Source: Onchidella celtica (taxonomy: Eukaryota; Mollusca; Gastropoda; Systellommatophora; Onchidiidae). From it: DNA of 64,000 nucleotides. The stretch spans positions 35,330,461-35,394,460 of the forward strand of contig OZ007574.1 of NCBI GenBank assembly GCA_963931925.1, read 5' to 3'. Below, piece by piece: positions 45,501-56,626 of the stretch (position 1 is the stretch's first letter; the number at the start of each line of letters is the position of its first letter). The notes below the pieces were generated by a model that made no database searches, was not told where the DNA came from, and was given only the letters and a program-made list of their open reading frames with translations. The translations under genes were made by a program, and so were the position numbers.

Positions 45501-46074
45501 AAATAATTATCGTTTACATCCGGTCACGGGCACCGCCCACTCCCGGCGCGCAAAGCCAGCGCTTCGTACAATGGATTTGCATAGAAAATAAGACACAACA
45601 CCGATCGGTTTCGCTTCCAGAAGTAGTTCCGATGTCAAAATATTTTTAAAATATGTAGTATGTAATTAATCATGTATTTTTGTATAAAGCAAAGCACAAA
45701 AAGGGCTTACGCCAAGATGGGGCGCTGCCAAACCCGAGCTGTCCCATCTTGTCGAATTTTGGAGCCTAAAGGGAAGGGGCGAGGGGAAGGGGGGGGGGGA
45801 TTGCCTGAAAAGGGTTGAGAACCACTGTGTTGCATGGAAAATAATTCACTACCGCTTTATGCCATTTGTTTTCTTTCTTTCAATCTCGTTTTCTTCAACA
45901 ACCCCGATGTTTACTTCCTGGTGGTAGTGGTTGTCAGCACCTTTGATTAGACCTACCTCTCTTCCTTCTCATTTTGTCCACACCCTAACACGTGCAATGG
46001 AGTTGATCTTTTAATGAAGTATTTACCGAATTTACGTTAGTAGCCAGTTTTTTTATTTATCTTGAGGGTGTGTT

Positions 46075-46109
46075 CGAGAGACAGACAGACAAACAAACAG
46101 ATAAAGAGC

Positions 46110-46159
<50 letters not shown>

Positions 46160-46357
46160 GAGAGAGAGAGAGTGAAGGAGAGAGAGAGAGAGAGAGTGAA
46201 GGAGAGAGAGAGAGAGAGTGAAGGAGAGATATCGAGAAAGAGGAGAGAAACAAAGAGGGTGGGAGTGAGTCAGATGGTGAGAGAGTGACAGAGGCGGATT
46301 TGAGATGAGAGACATACACAGACAGACAGAGAGTCAGACAGACACACACACAGAGAA

Positions 46358-46388
<31 letters not shown>

Positions 46389-46508
46389 GAGAGAAGAAAA
46401 GAGACAGTGAGAGAGTGACAGAAGGATTTGAGATGAAGAGAGATACACACGAGAAAGACAGACAGACACACACACACACACAGACAGAAAGAGAGAGAGA
46501 GAGAGATA
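46075..46508. repeat. (GA)n/(GACA)n purine tract
   Basis: About 430 bp of GA, GAGTGAAG and GACAGA units. Open frames on both strands here are artefacts. Confidence 0.9.
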
Positions 46509-47210
46509 TGAAACAAATCCTTTCTCAGTGAAGGAAGAAAAGAAGGCCGTTATCATCCTTTGTAAAAAAATATCATAGTTTAAAAATAATAACGATAACG
46601 AAAATTACCTTCTCCCTATAGCATTTATAATAGGCAACCCTCGTGAAATTGCCATCTTCCATAAATTCATAATTAACTCTGTCAGAGACACTTTACACCT
46701 CTCTTTCTGTCTCTCTTCGTCTCTCCCTTCCTCCATCATTATCTCCCTCTTTGTCTATTCCCTCCTCCCAAATTATCTCTCTCTTTCTCTCTCTGTACTC
46801 CCCTCTCTCTCTCGCTCTCTCTGTATGTGTGTCTGTGTGTATGCCTGTGCTCTGTGTGAAAATAAAAATGCTTTGTTTTCTGCATTTCCTTAATTCACTT
46901 GAAGTCGTTTTTTTTGTTTTTGTTTTACCAGTTCACGTGCAAAATGCCCAGTTTACAAGAAATAGAAAAATATCCCAAATAATGGAGAAGACAATGCAGC
47001 ACTTAACGTCTTATATTGATCAGTCCCTGTAATCCGGATAGGAAGCTATGAATTAAGTGTTGATTAAATGCCTGTGCTTTTAACCGCATAATGTGGCTCC
47101 GCAAATACGTCGCTTTAATGCATCTGAGTTCAATCGAAAGATATTTAATAAATGAGAAACAAGGTGACACTGCAGCTGACCTTTGTCCATTCCTTACTCG
47201 GATGCTTGGT

Positions 47211-47590
47211 GGACGCTTCTGGTAGAGTCTCCAACTGTCTTATCGTTCTGTTGTATTCTGTCCTTGGGTGCTTTTTCCTAGCACAATGTGGCCATTAACG
47301 TGTTGCTGTAGACGTGCTTTCTCCGAACTCAAGCAAGTGGTTGATCGGCGCTTGTTGATCGGCGGTTGATGGGCGTTTCTGGTAAGGTCTCCTTCTGTCC
47401 TACCGTTATGTTATAATCTGTCTATCGTTTGGCTTTTTGTCCTAGCACAATGTGACTGTAATTATTGTGTAGACGTCCTTTCTCCGAACTCAAGCAAGTG
47501 GTTGATCGGCGCTTGTGGTAGGATCTTCTTCTGTCCTATCGTTATGTTATATTCTATTGTGTAAACGTGATTTCTCCAAACCTAAACTCA
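47211..47590 (+). repeat. Three imperfect tandem copies, period 135-160 bp
   Basis: Units start near 47211, 47371 and 47507. They share cttctggtagagtct-like starts, ctgtcctatcgttatgtta, cctagcacaatgtg and ctttctccgaactcaagcaa. Decayed minisatellite or old local triplication. Confidence 0.7.
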
Positions 47591-47629
47591 AAAGTCCTCA
47601 CTTAATAGCAACTTTACTATGTAATTCTG

Positions 47630-48020
47630 ATTTGAGGTCTTTATTTTAGGAGGTTCGCTGCCCTTGGCATTTACACCTCACTTTACTTGTTTTATTCTGG
47701 CGGGGGGGGGGGGGGGGAGATGATATGGATAAATTTTAATCTATTAATTTCAATTTTGCCCGGGCAGCGGCCTTTCGGCCTGCTCTTTACGATTTCCAAC
47801 TGCCAAGGTATCTTTAACGTGCGCAACGTGCACACGGGCCCTCCGAATTTTTTCGTCCTTATCCGAGAAGACTAGGTACTCGATCCTACCCCCCAATAGG
47901 ACCAGGGACTTGAAAATATAAGAAAAATCCACTTTCCAACATGCCTGCACTGCCCGGGTTTAGAACCCGGGACCCGTGGCATGAGAGGCGAGCACCTGGC
48001 CTCTAGACCACCTTGTCCCC
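47630..48020 (-). mobile_element. tRNA-derived SINE, copy S1
   Basis: Flanked by a perfect 13-bp target duplication, ctatgtaattctg, at 47617-47629 and 48021-48033. Read on the minus strand it has a tRNA-like head (ggtggtctagaggc as A box, gggttctaaaccc as B box). A conserved core follows (accttggcagttggaaa, gcaggccgaaaggccgctgc). The tail carries a poly-pyrimidine run (G-run on the plus strand) and ends near gcagcgaacctcc. Same family as S2-S4. Confidence 0.85.
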
Positions 48021-48033
48021 CTATGTAATTCTG

Positions 48034-48948
48034 GAAATTTATACACTTTTTATAATAATGAGAGCAGGGGGTAAACTGTCTTTGACGCTTATGCATTTCA
48101 TGGTCATTCAAGCTAGACACTTGAAAGTTTGCATACTACCGTTTTTGATACCGCCGAGTTGCATGGCTGGCTTAGTTTTTGCATTTCATCACGTCTTATA
48201 GTTTTTTGAAAACCGTGAAACGCCTTAGCGTTTAAACCCGGTCTAAATTCCTGGTTTCACTAATGATTGTCTTCAGCGGAGGACTTTCGAATGCGACTCC
48301 TGGCAATGCTTTCTTGATCTTACAGTAGTAAAATATTCACAAAATTTTTTTCTTACCTTTCCTTTCAACCACTTGTTTACAATAACTTGGGATCTTTTTC
48401 TCATACACTCTGAACCAACGGGGCGAAAAATCTTTGACTCGGCCTTTCCGAGGTATACCCGTCCCCCGCCACTGTTGTTAAAATGCGACCCTAAGGAGCG
48501 ATGCCCCTGTTGGGTCAGGCCTGTAGATGGATGGTTCTAAAAGCGAGCAAAGGCTATTAACACTCAGATCATTAAGCTGCTGGTCCGAGCATGAGTCGCA
48601 CTGGGAAGTCATTTTGTCCCCTCAGGACGCCGTTGAATAAAATCCATTCAAACATTAGGAAGTAGAAAGTGAATGTTTTTCTATAACTTTTTTAGTGTTA
48701 TAATTAGCCTCCATTTCCGGCTCGCTGCACAAATGATACAGTGTACAATGAAAACATGTGAGTGTACACCAAACAAATTGCGCCATGCGTTTAGTGCTAC
48801 AGCTCTTTCTCTTGGCTGTTGTAAACGGACCGTGGCTTTAGTTGCACAGTGAACAGAACTAAGTATTTTGTCTGTTCGGCTTTGTAAGTAAACTACGGGG
48901 TCCCCTAATCATAGCTCTTCTTGCTTGTATCGCTTATATAAAAGGGAT
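48034..48948. other. Intergenic, nothing recognised
   Basis: Mixed sequence without gene or named repeat. Confidence 0.5.
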
Positions 48949-49216
48949 GCTACAGGGAACGGGATTGAATGACACAGTTACTATAATTATTTAAATTTAC
49001 CGATGACGTCATGGGAACATTCGAACTGTTCAACGCGGTGGTTAAGCACAGTTTTATGGACTTTGTAAGGGCGATTCGAGGCACAAAGATCAACTGCACA
49101 TGAAACGTGTGTACAAAGTCCATAACTGTGCTTAACCGCCGCGTTGAACAGTTCCAATGTCCCATGACGTAAATCTAAATATAGTAACCATGGCATTCAA
49201 TCCCCTTTCCCTATAG
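48949..49216. mobile_element. Foldback element
   Basis: Two arms of about 105-120 bp (48949-49068 and 49112-49216) are inverted copies of each other around a loop of about 44 bp. Arm landmarks include ggattgaat, gacgtcatggg, gttaagcacag and tatggactttgta. Ends read like ccctatagggaaaggg. It is a hairpin-type MITE with no coding part. Confidence 0.8.
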
Positions 49217-49363
49217 GGTGATTATGGAGCGTGATGGAATGAAGTGGTTTGCCAGATTGGATTCAAAGACGCGGCAAGGTGCTCCTACAGGTGTTTTTAT
49301 CCAGTCTGTCTGTAATTTCACTGTCGCTGTCCTTGAGTAGTTGTGTTAAATTCTTTGTTTTCG

Positions 49364-52300
49364 GAGGATTTCTGCCCTTGGCATTCGCATCTCTCTTTTT
49401 CTTGTTTCCATGTTTCTTGTTTCCATGTTTCTTGTTTCCATGTTTCTTGTTTCCATGTTTCTTGTTTCCATGTTTCTTGTTTCCATGTTTCTTGTTTCCA
49501 TGTTTCTTGTTTCCATGTTTCTTGTTTCCATGTTTCTTGTTTCCATGTTTCTTGTTTCCATGTTTCTTGTTTCCATGTTTCTTGTTTCCATGTTTCTTGT
49601 TTCCATGTTTCTTGTTTCCATGTTTCTTGTTTCCATGTTTCTTGTTTCCATGTTTCTTGTTTCCATGTTTCTTGTTTCCATGTTTCTTGTTTCCATGTTT
49701 CTTGTTTCCATGTTTCTTGTTTCCATGTTTCTTGTTTCCATGTTTCTTGTTTCCATGTTTCTTGTTTCCATGTTTCTTGTTTCCATGTTTCTTGTTTCCA
49801 TGTTTCTTGTTTCCATGTTTCTTGTTTCCATGTTTCTTGTTTCCATGTTTCTTGTTTCCATGTTTCTTGTTTCCATGTTTCTTGTTTCCATGTTTCTTGT
49901 TTCCATGTTTCTTGTTTCCATGTTTCTTGTTTCCATGTTTCTTGTTTCCATGTTTCTTGTTTCCATGTTTCTTGTTTCCATGTTTCTTGTTTCCATGTTT
50001 CTTGTTTCCATGTTTCTTGTTTCCATGTTTCTTGTTTCCATGTTTCTTGTTTCCATGTTTCTTGTTTCCATGTTTCTTGTTTCCATGTTTCTTGTTTCCA
50101 TGTTTCTTGTTTCCATGTTTCTTGTTTCCATGTTTCTTGTTTCCATGTTTCTTGTTTCCATGTTTCTTGTTTCCATGTTTCTTGTTTCCATGTTTCTTGT
50201 TTCCATGTTTCTTGTTTCCATGTTTCTTGTTTCCATGTTTCTTGTTTCCATGTTTCTTGTTTCCATGTTTCTTGTTTCCATGTTTCTTGTTTCCATGTTT
50301 CTTGTTTCCATGTTTCTTGTTTCCATGTTTCTTGTTTCCATGTTTCTTGTTTCCATGTTTCTTGTTTCCATGTTTCTTGTTTCCATGTTTCTTGTTTCCA
50401 TGTTTCTTGTTTCCATGTTTCTTGTTTCCATGTTTCTTGTTTCCATGTTTCTTGTTTCCATGTTTCTTGTTTCCATGTTTCTTGTTTCCATGTTTCTTGT
50501 TTCCATGTTTCTTGTTTCCATGTTTCTTGTTTCCATGTTTCTTGTTTCCATGTTTCTTGTTTCCATGTTTCTTGTTTCCATGTTTCTTGTTTCCATGTTT
50601 CTTGTTTCCATGTTTCTTGTTTCCATGTTTCTTGTTTCCATGTTTCTTGTTTCCATGTTTCTTGTTTCCATGTTTCTTGTTTCCATGTTTCTTGTTTCCA
50701 TGTTTCTTGTTTCCATGTTTCTTGTTTCCATGTTTCTTGTTTCCATGTTTCTTGTTTCCATGTTTCTTGTTTCCATGTTTCTTGTTTCCATGTTTCTTGT
50801 TTCCATGTTTCTTGTTTCCATGTTTCTTGTTTCCATGTTTCTTGTTTCCATGTTTCTTGTTTCCATGTTTCTTGTTTCCATGTTTCTTGTTTCCATGTTT
50901 CTTGTTTCCATGTTTCTTGTTTCCATGTTTCTTGTTTCCATGTTTCTTGTTTCCATGTTTCTTGTTTCCATGTTTCTTGTTTCCATGTTTCTTGTTTCCA
51001 TGTTTCTTGTTTCCATGTTTCTTGTTTCCATGTTTCTTGTTTCCATGTTTCTTGTTTCCATGTTTCTTGTTTCCATGTTTCTTGTTTCCATGTTTCTTGT
51101 TTCCATGTTTCTTGTTTCCATGTTTCTTGTTTCCATGTTTCTTGTTTCCATGTTTCTTGTTTCCATGTTTCTTGTTTCCATGTTTCTTGTTTCCATGTTT
51201 CTTGTTTCCATGTTTCTTGTTTCCATGTTTCTTGTTTCCATGTTTCTTGTTTCCATGTTTCTTGTTTCCATGTTTCTTGTTTCCATGTTTCTTGTTTCCA
51301 TGTTTCTTGTTTCCATGTTTCTTGTTTCCATGTTTCTTGTTTCCATGTTTCTTGTTTCCATGTTTCTTGTTTCCATGTTTCTTGTTTCCATGTTTCTTGT
51401 TTCCATGTTTCTTGTTTCCATGTTTCTTGTTTCCATGTTTCTTGTTTCCATGTTTCTTGTTTCCATGTTTCTTGTTTCCATGTTTCTTGTTTCCATGTTT
51501 CTTGTTTCCATGTTTCTTGTTTCCATGTTTCTTGTTTCCATGTTTCTTGTTTCCATGTTTCTTGTTTCCATGTTTCTTGTTTCCATGTTTCTTGTTTCCA
51601 TGTTTCTTGTTTCCATGTTTCTTGTTTCCATGTTTCTTGTTTCCATGTTTCTTGTTTCCATGTTTCTTGTTTCCATGTTTCTTGTTTCCATGTTTCTTGT
51701 TTCCATGTTTCTTGTTTCCATGTTTCTTGTTTCCATGTTTCTTGTTTCCATGTTTCTTGTTTCCATGTTTCTTGTTTCCATGTTTCTTGTTTCCATGTTT
51801 CTTGTTTCCATGTTTCTTGTTTCCATGTTTCTTGTTTCCATGTTTCTTGTTTCCATGTTTCTTGTTTCCATGTTTCTTGTTTCCATGTTTCTTGTTTCCA
51901 TGTTTCTTGTTTCCATGTTTCTTGTTTCCATGTTTCTTGTTTCCATGTTTCTTGTTTCCATGTTTCTTGTTTCCATGTTTCTTGTTTCCATGTTTCTTGT
52001 TTCCATGTTTCTTGTTTCCATGTTTCTTGTTTCCATGTTTCTTGTTTCCATGTTTCTTGTTTCCATGTTTCTTGTTTCCATGTTTCTTGTTTCCATGTTT
52101 CTTGTTTCCATGTTTCTTGTTTCCATGTTTCTTGTTCTTGTGTTTTGCGTGTTTTTATGGAATTTTTTTTTTTTTTTCAATTCTTTATTTAAAATTTTGC
52201 CATAGCAGCCGGCCTTGTTAGGCCTGTTCTTCTCGACTTTCAACTGTCAAGGTATCTTTAACGTGCACAACATGCACACGGGCCCTCTGAGTTTTTCATC

Positions 52301-52470
52301 CCCATGCGAGAAGACCAGGTGCTTATCCTACCTTCTATAGGATCAGGGACAGGAATCCTCCCCCCCCCCCCGCCCCCACAAAAAAAAAAAAATTCCAACA
52401 TGCATGCGCCGACCGGTAATCGAACCTACTCCCTCCAGCATGAGAGGTGAACACCTTGCCCCTACACCAA
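49364..52470 (-). mobile_element. tRNA-derived SINE, copy S2, expanded by satellite
   Basis: The tRNA-like head is at about 52408-52470 (minus strand ggttcgattaccgg as B box). The core is at about 52195-52330 (aggtatctttaacgtgcaca on the plus strand). The tail ends at 49364 with ggaggatttctgcccttggc, matching S1's tail end ggaggttcgctgcccttggc. Between tail end and core lies the 15-bp satellite 49399-52136. In S1 this place is about 70 bp. Confidence 0.7.
49399..52136. repeat. 15-bp satellite, about 182 units
   Basis: The unit is ccatgtttcttgttt, repeated head to tail for about 2.74 kb with no variant unit that I can see until the 3' edge. Since 15 is a multiple of three and the unit has no stop in any frame, every frame stays open and gives giant pentapeptide frames; these are not genes. 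Confidence 0.97.
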
Positions 52471-52989
52471 AGTATGATTTGTGCGTATGTGTTTGTGTGA
52501 TGATAAAGAACCAACACTATCGTATTTATATAGTCTTTTGTGTATATGTGTGTATGTGTGATTGCCTTTAAACATCTACGTGTCTTTGTCCCATACTTGA
52601 CTCAAAGGCCAAGATCTCCCATATCCTTATTGTTTATTCAAAATTAGTCCTGCGGGTGGCTTCAAGAAGCAATTTCAGATGGCGACGGGGATTCACTGTT
52701 TATTCACACGAAGCTTGTTTTTCTAAAGGTGCTAAGGGAGGCAATCACCGGACCCGAGCACTTAAGAGTTATCGCTCCCAGCTGTAAATAGAGCACATTA
52801 AGGTTCCTGGCTCAGACTTTAGCGGAGATTGCCGGTCTCTCGAGACGTTCATCCCTCTGTTGTTGTCCTTCCCAAAGCTGATTGACAGTTCTTTGTGCTT
52901 GGGGCACTTTGAAGCGCCAGGAGTTTGTGTAGCACAAAACATCGCTGATCGATAAGTTCTTACATCACTCATGGCTTGGTTTTACAGAT
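52471..52989. other. Intergenic, nothing recognised
   Basis: No gene or repeat recognised. Confidence 0.5.
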
Positions 52990-53005
52990 ATGAAAGAGAG
53001 CGAGA

Positions 53006-53049
<44 letters not shown>

Positions 53050-53237
53050 GACAGACAGACAGACAGACAGAGAGAGAGAGAGAGAGAGAAAGACAGACAG
53101 AGAGACTGGCAGACAGATAGAGAGACAGACCAGGCAGATCGACAGATAGAGAGACACACAGTGGGCAGGCAGGGAGGCAGGCAGAGAGACATATGTTCAG
53201 ATAGAAAGACAGACAGGTAGACATGCAGACAGATTGA

Positions 53238-53273
<36 letters not shown>

Positions 53274-53277
53274 TAGA

Positions 53278-53320
<43 letters not shown>

Positions 53321-53407
53321 TCAGACAGACAGACAGACAGATAGATAAATAGATGGATGGATGGATGGATGGATGGATGGATGGATGGATGGATGGATGG
53401 ATGGATG

Positions 53408-53444
<37 letters not shown>

Positions 53445-53445
53445 A
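52990..53445. repeat. Composite microsatellite
   Basis: Consecutive blocks of (GA)n, (GACA)n, (GATA)n, mixed GACA/GATA, (GGAT)n and (GATA)n again. Open frames across it are artefacts. Confidence 0.93.
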
Positions 53446-54170
53446 AAAGGCAAACAGACACTGCCTTAAAATTTTATATTAACTAATTGAATATCCAGAA
53501 AAAACAACAACAAAATAAATAGCCATCTCTGTATTCTCACTGACTGAAGTTGTAGCCTACAACCACCAAATCTTTACACGCTAAAGTAACACTGTTTCAC
53601 TTGCTGGCTCAATACAGGCTAAGGCTACACAACATTTCACAGGGACAAGGCAAAACGTCCGAGAGGGGGCCACTTTGTTAAGTTTATCTATGACGGAATC
53701 CAAGTATGATATTTTCAGAGAATGTCCCTTTAATTATATTGGACTTCTCTCTTCCTCTCACCACAAGTTGTGCACGATATTTAAAGGCAAACAATTTCGT
53801 TGGTATCGACGCGTTTGGTCCTGTATTAACCTCTAATTTTACATGCGGTAGATTTCTGATATCAATTCAGCTGTCTTTCGATAAATGTTCAAAGCAAACC
53901 AAAAACAGAAAAAAAAAACCCACTGACAAAAAAAAAATAAATAATAGAAAACTGAGAAAAATCTATTTTTAATGTTGGAAAAGTTCACAACTTCCCTCTT
54001 GCAACTGGAAGGTGATTTCTAATATTTTGTGATCGCAGCTTTTTTTTTTTTTTTTAACTTGATGAATCAATTAAAGTTGTATATATTTCGATAAAGGAGA
54101 ACATCACTTTTTGTTAATGTCGTTGGTGTTTTTTCCCGTGCGTTCTTCAGATATGACCACGAAATATCAT
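53446..54170. other. Intergenic, nothing recognised
   Basis: A- and T-runs only. Confidence 0.5.
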
Positions 54171-54226
54171 AAAAACCACAGAAAAACTGTGGGGTCGCAG
54201 CAGCTTTTTGCCCAATTTTGACTCAG
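54171..54226 (+). repeat. Short hairpin repeat, copy 2
   Basis: 33 bp identical to 39434-39466, then ctttttgcccaattttgact, the inverted form of the block after copy 1. Confidence 0.6.
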
Positions 54227-54278
54227 ATATGACCAGTATTTGATTTTAAAAGGCGTTAATTTATTTAACGTAGAAATC

Positions 54279-55295
54279 TGTGTAGTGGTCTGCGATAATT
54301 GGGAATGTCTCCAAATTTTTTTATTTTGACTGTTTGGTATGAGTGGTAAGAGGAGATGTTTCTGGTGGTGCTGCTTTTTAAAGTTTTGATTTATCATTTC
54401 TAGAAGCTGAGATATAGACATTTGAAGTGACAAAACACAAAAAAAAGCACAAAATGAGAAAATCACGTCCATGCGTTGAGATAGATCTAGATACAAATCG
54501 CCTTGTTCTTCACCTGACTCTTCCTCTTCTTCACTCTCCTCATCCCTCTCATTAAAGTAATCAGTGATTACATATCTCAGAAAGTCCTCTGAAGCCAAGA
54601 CAGACATCCCAAAGTCTGCAAGACTGCTTGGACCTAGCAAATTCTTGCTCTTTTGTAGCATCCGCCTTCTTGTTTACATTGACTGCAAGGCTCGTAGCAC
54701 AGGTCACCAACAGTTTTTGAGGGATAAAACGTGAACTTTAAATGAATTATACCACTTCAAAACTGCTGATGCTCTAAATTAAGATAATAATCAAAATTTA
54801 TTATGATGTAGGTGTATTTGATCACTGGAAGAAATATTAAGGGCAAAAAGTCAAGGAAAATCTGGAAGCGAAGGAAGCAGGAGTGAACAAACGTAACAAC
54901 TTTAAATGTTAGATGCGCAGAAGCTTTGGGTAGCAGATATTCATGCGCACTCTCCACCATTGAAATCAGCGGGGAAAAAACACGGAAGTAGGTATGTAAC
55001 ATTTATAGGTTCTTAAAATAGACCCATGAGAAAAAAGAGTCCAAAGTACCTCACCTGATATTGCTCAATTTTTGACAATTCTTGGCATTTTTGTCCAGAT
55101 TATAAAAAAATCAAAATAAAATATTTCTAGACGTTTTTCGAACAAAAGCTTTCGTAAATATATTTTTAAGATGTTCGGGAATCCCCCAAAGCCTAAATCT
55201 CAATTTTGACCTCGGGTGACCCCAGCACCTATTTTAGCCTATATCTCGGTTCTTGAGTTGCCGACACATTCCCAATTTTCGCAGACCTCTACACA
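54279..55295. mobile_element. Terminal-inverted-repeat element related to R2
   Basis: The left end TGTGTAGTGGTCTGCGATAA mirrors the right end, which ends in cgcagacctctacaca; the arms are about 30 bp. The end sequence resembles R2 ends (TGTGAGTGGATCTG). At about 1.0 kb it is longer than R2 and carries a minus-strand open stretch (54661 downwards). An R2 copy starts six bases to its right. Confidence 0.55.
54482..54661 (-). pseudogene. Open stretch with acidic segment inside the TIR element
   Basis: From an ATG at 54661 it encodes LADFGMSVLASEDFLRYVIT, then an acidic run (NERDEESEEEEESGEEQ). Past about 54480 it turns into unlikely sequence. It could be a transposase N-terminal remnant or chance. 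No family recognised. Confidence 0.3.
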
Positions 55296-55301
55296 TAATT
55301 A

Positions 55302-55523
55302 TGTGAGTGGATCTGACGAAATCAGACTTAAGGTGAAAGACCAAATTCCTGAGAAAAGCCCTTCAAAGGGGTAAAATATTTTCTATGGAAATTGAGATTT
55401 GCTAGTAATATAAAAGATTAGCCATTTTTCTGCATTCAGTTAAAATGTTTTGTTCGAAATCGTCTTAGATATATTTTTGGGGGATTTTTTTAGAGAGGTA
55501 TTAAAATGTCAGATCCACCCACG
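55302..55523 (+). mobile_element. MITE family R2, copy 2
   Basis: Starts TGTGAGTGGATCTGACGAAA and ends in CAGATCCACCCACG. The inner part (tagccatttttctgcattca, aaatcgtcttaga) matches 12337-12534 and inverted 62012-62536. Confidence 0.75.
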
Positions 55524-55732
55524 AATTGCTTTGGTAACAGGCTAGTTATACACTTGGGGTTCTTTTTATAGTGCTATGTACCTATTTTCCATGTTCTTTC
55601 TCAACTTTGCAGGAAATAAGGACATCTTGATAATACAACACGGCGTGTGTTTCGTCCAATCCGAGACACAGAATGCCCGAGGTGAACCATTCCTTCTTTC
55701 ACTGTATGTCCACAACTTGCTCACGTATAAAT

Positions 55733-55810
55733 AATATAATAATAATAATAATGGAGATCATTTATATAGCGCCTAATGCAAACAAGTTCGATCTAGGCGC
55801 TCTACAGAAA
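55733..55810 (+). repeat. Retroposon-like tail with AAT run
   Basis: (AAT)n then atttatatagcgcctaatgc ... ctaggcgctctaca, with the same layout as 11349-11416. A CT-rich stretch follows to about 55900. Confidence 0.4.
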
Positions 55811-55900
55811 GTCTTGTTCTCTCGATTTGCATCTCTCTCTCTCTCTTTCTTTCTCTCTCCCTCTTTCTGCCTCACTCTCTCTCTACCTCTCTCTATCTCA

Positions 55901-56626
55901 GAGCAGATTGTAACGCAGCCTGTTAGGCGCAGTTCACAACTCACAACTGTATGTTATAAAGTATTATTATAATATTTGAATATATATTAATATATATTTA
56001 ATAATGAATAATAAATACGGTGAATTCTACTCACAGATTTCTGTGGTACTAGTCTTTCCTTTCAATTATGAAGGGGTAGGGTGCGAATTGTTGCACAGTT
56101 GAAATGAAGGATACGCGCGCAAGTCGACGGAAGGAATTTGGCGAATTGAACCGCCTCGGTATCCCGTGTCTCAGGTGTTATAATGATAAAAAAAATATAT
56201 TTATCTTGACTAGAAAACGTTCTTCTTTGGCTATTGTTTAGAGGAATGTAGTATTAATATTACAAAGTAAGCCTTAGATGAGCAGTGAACACCACTCAGT
56301 GTTTCCTGTATTCGGCTTTCTAATTAGACTGTGGTCTCCTAACAAAACTTTTTACATCCTTTGCCTCTGGAATGCCTGACTTTCCATGGTTTACCTTTCC
56401 TCTCCTCCCCCCCCCCCCCGACACGCACCCGATGTCCCCCTTTGCCAGCCTAAAAAAAACACACCAAAAAACCCCAAAACAAAGTGTATTCTATTTATTT
56501 ATGAAATTCATGTATCAGTGTGTCAGTTAGTGCAACCTTGTGATAATTGACAGCAGACCGACTCAAATGGACTCTGTTGCTTGGTCTTTTATCATTGATG
56601 TCAGATACCACTTAAGTCGAATGTGC
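55901..56626. other. Intergenic, nothing recognised
   Basis: AT-rich around 55960-56010 and a C-run at about 56407-56420. No gene recognised. Confidence 0.5.

Noticed and set aside
46053-46556. Frames across GA/CT tracts here and at 8624-8870, 42240-42645, 52965-53453 and 59243-59608
   Set aside because: Microsatellite translation (Ser/Leu/Val or Arg/Glu repeats), not genes.
49399-52136. CRISPR-like regular array
   Set aside because: Units are head to tail without spacers, in an animal-like genome; simple satellite.
49249-52243. Open frames of more than 900 codons on both strands
   Set aside because: They are produced by a 15-bp satellite without stops in any frame; composition is a pure pentapeptide repeat with no domain.
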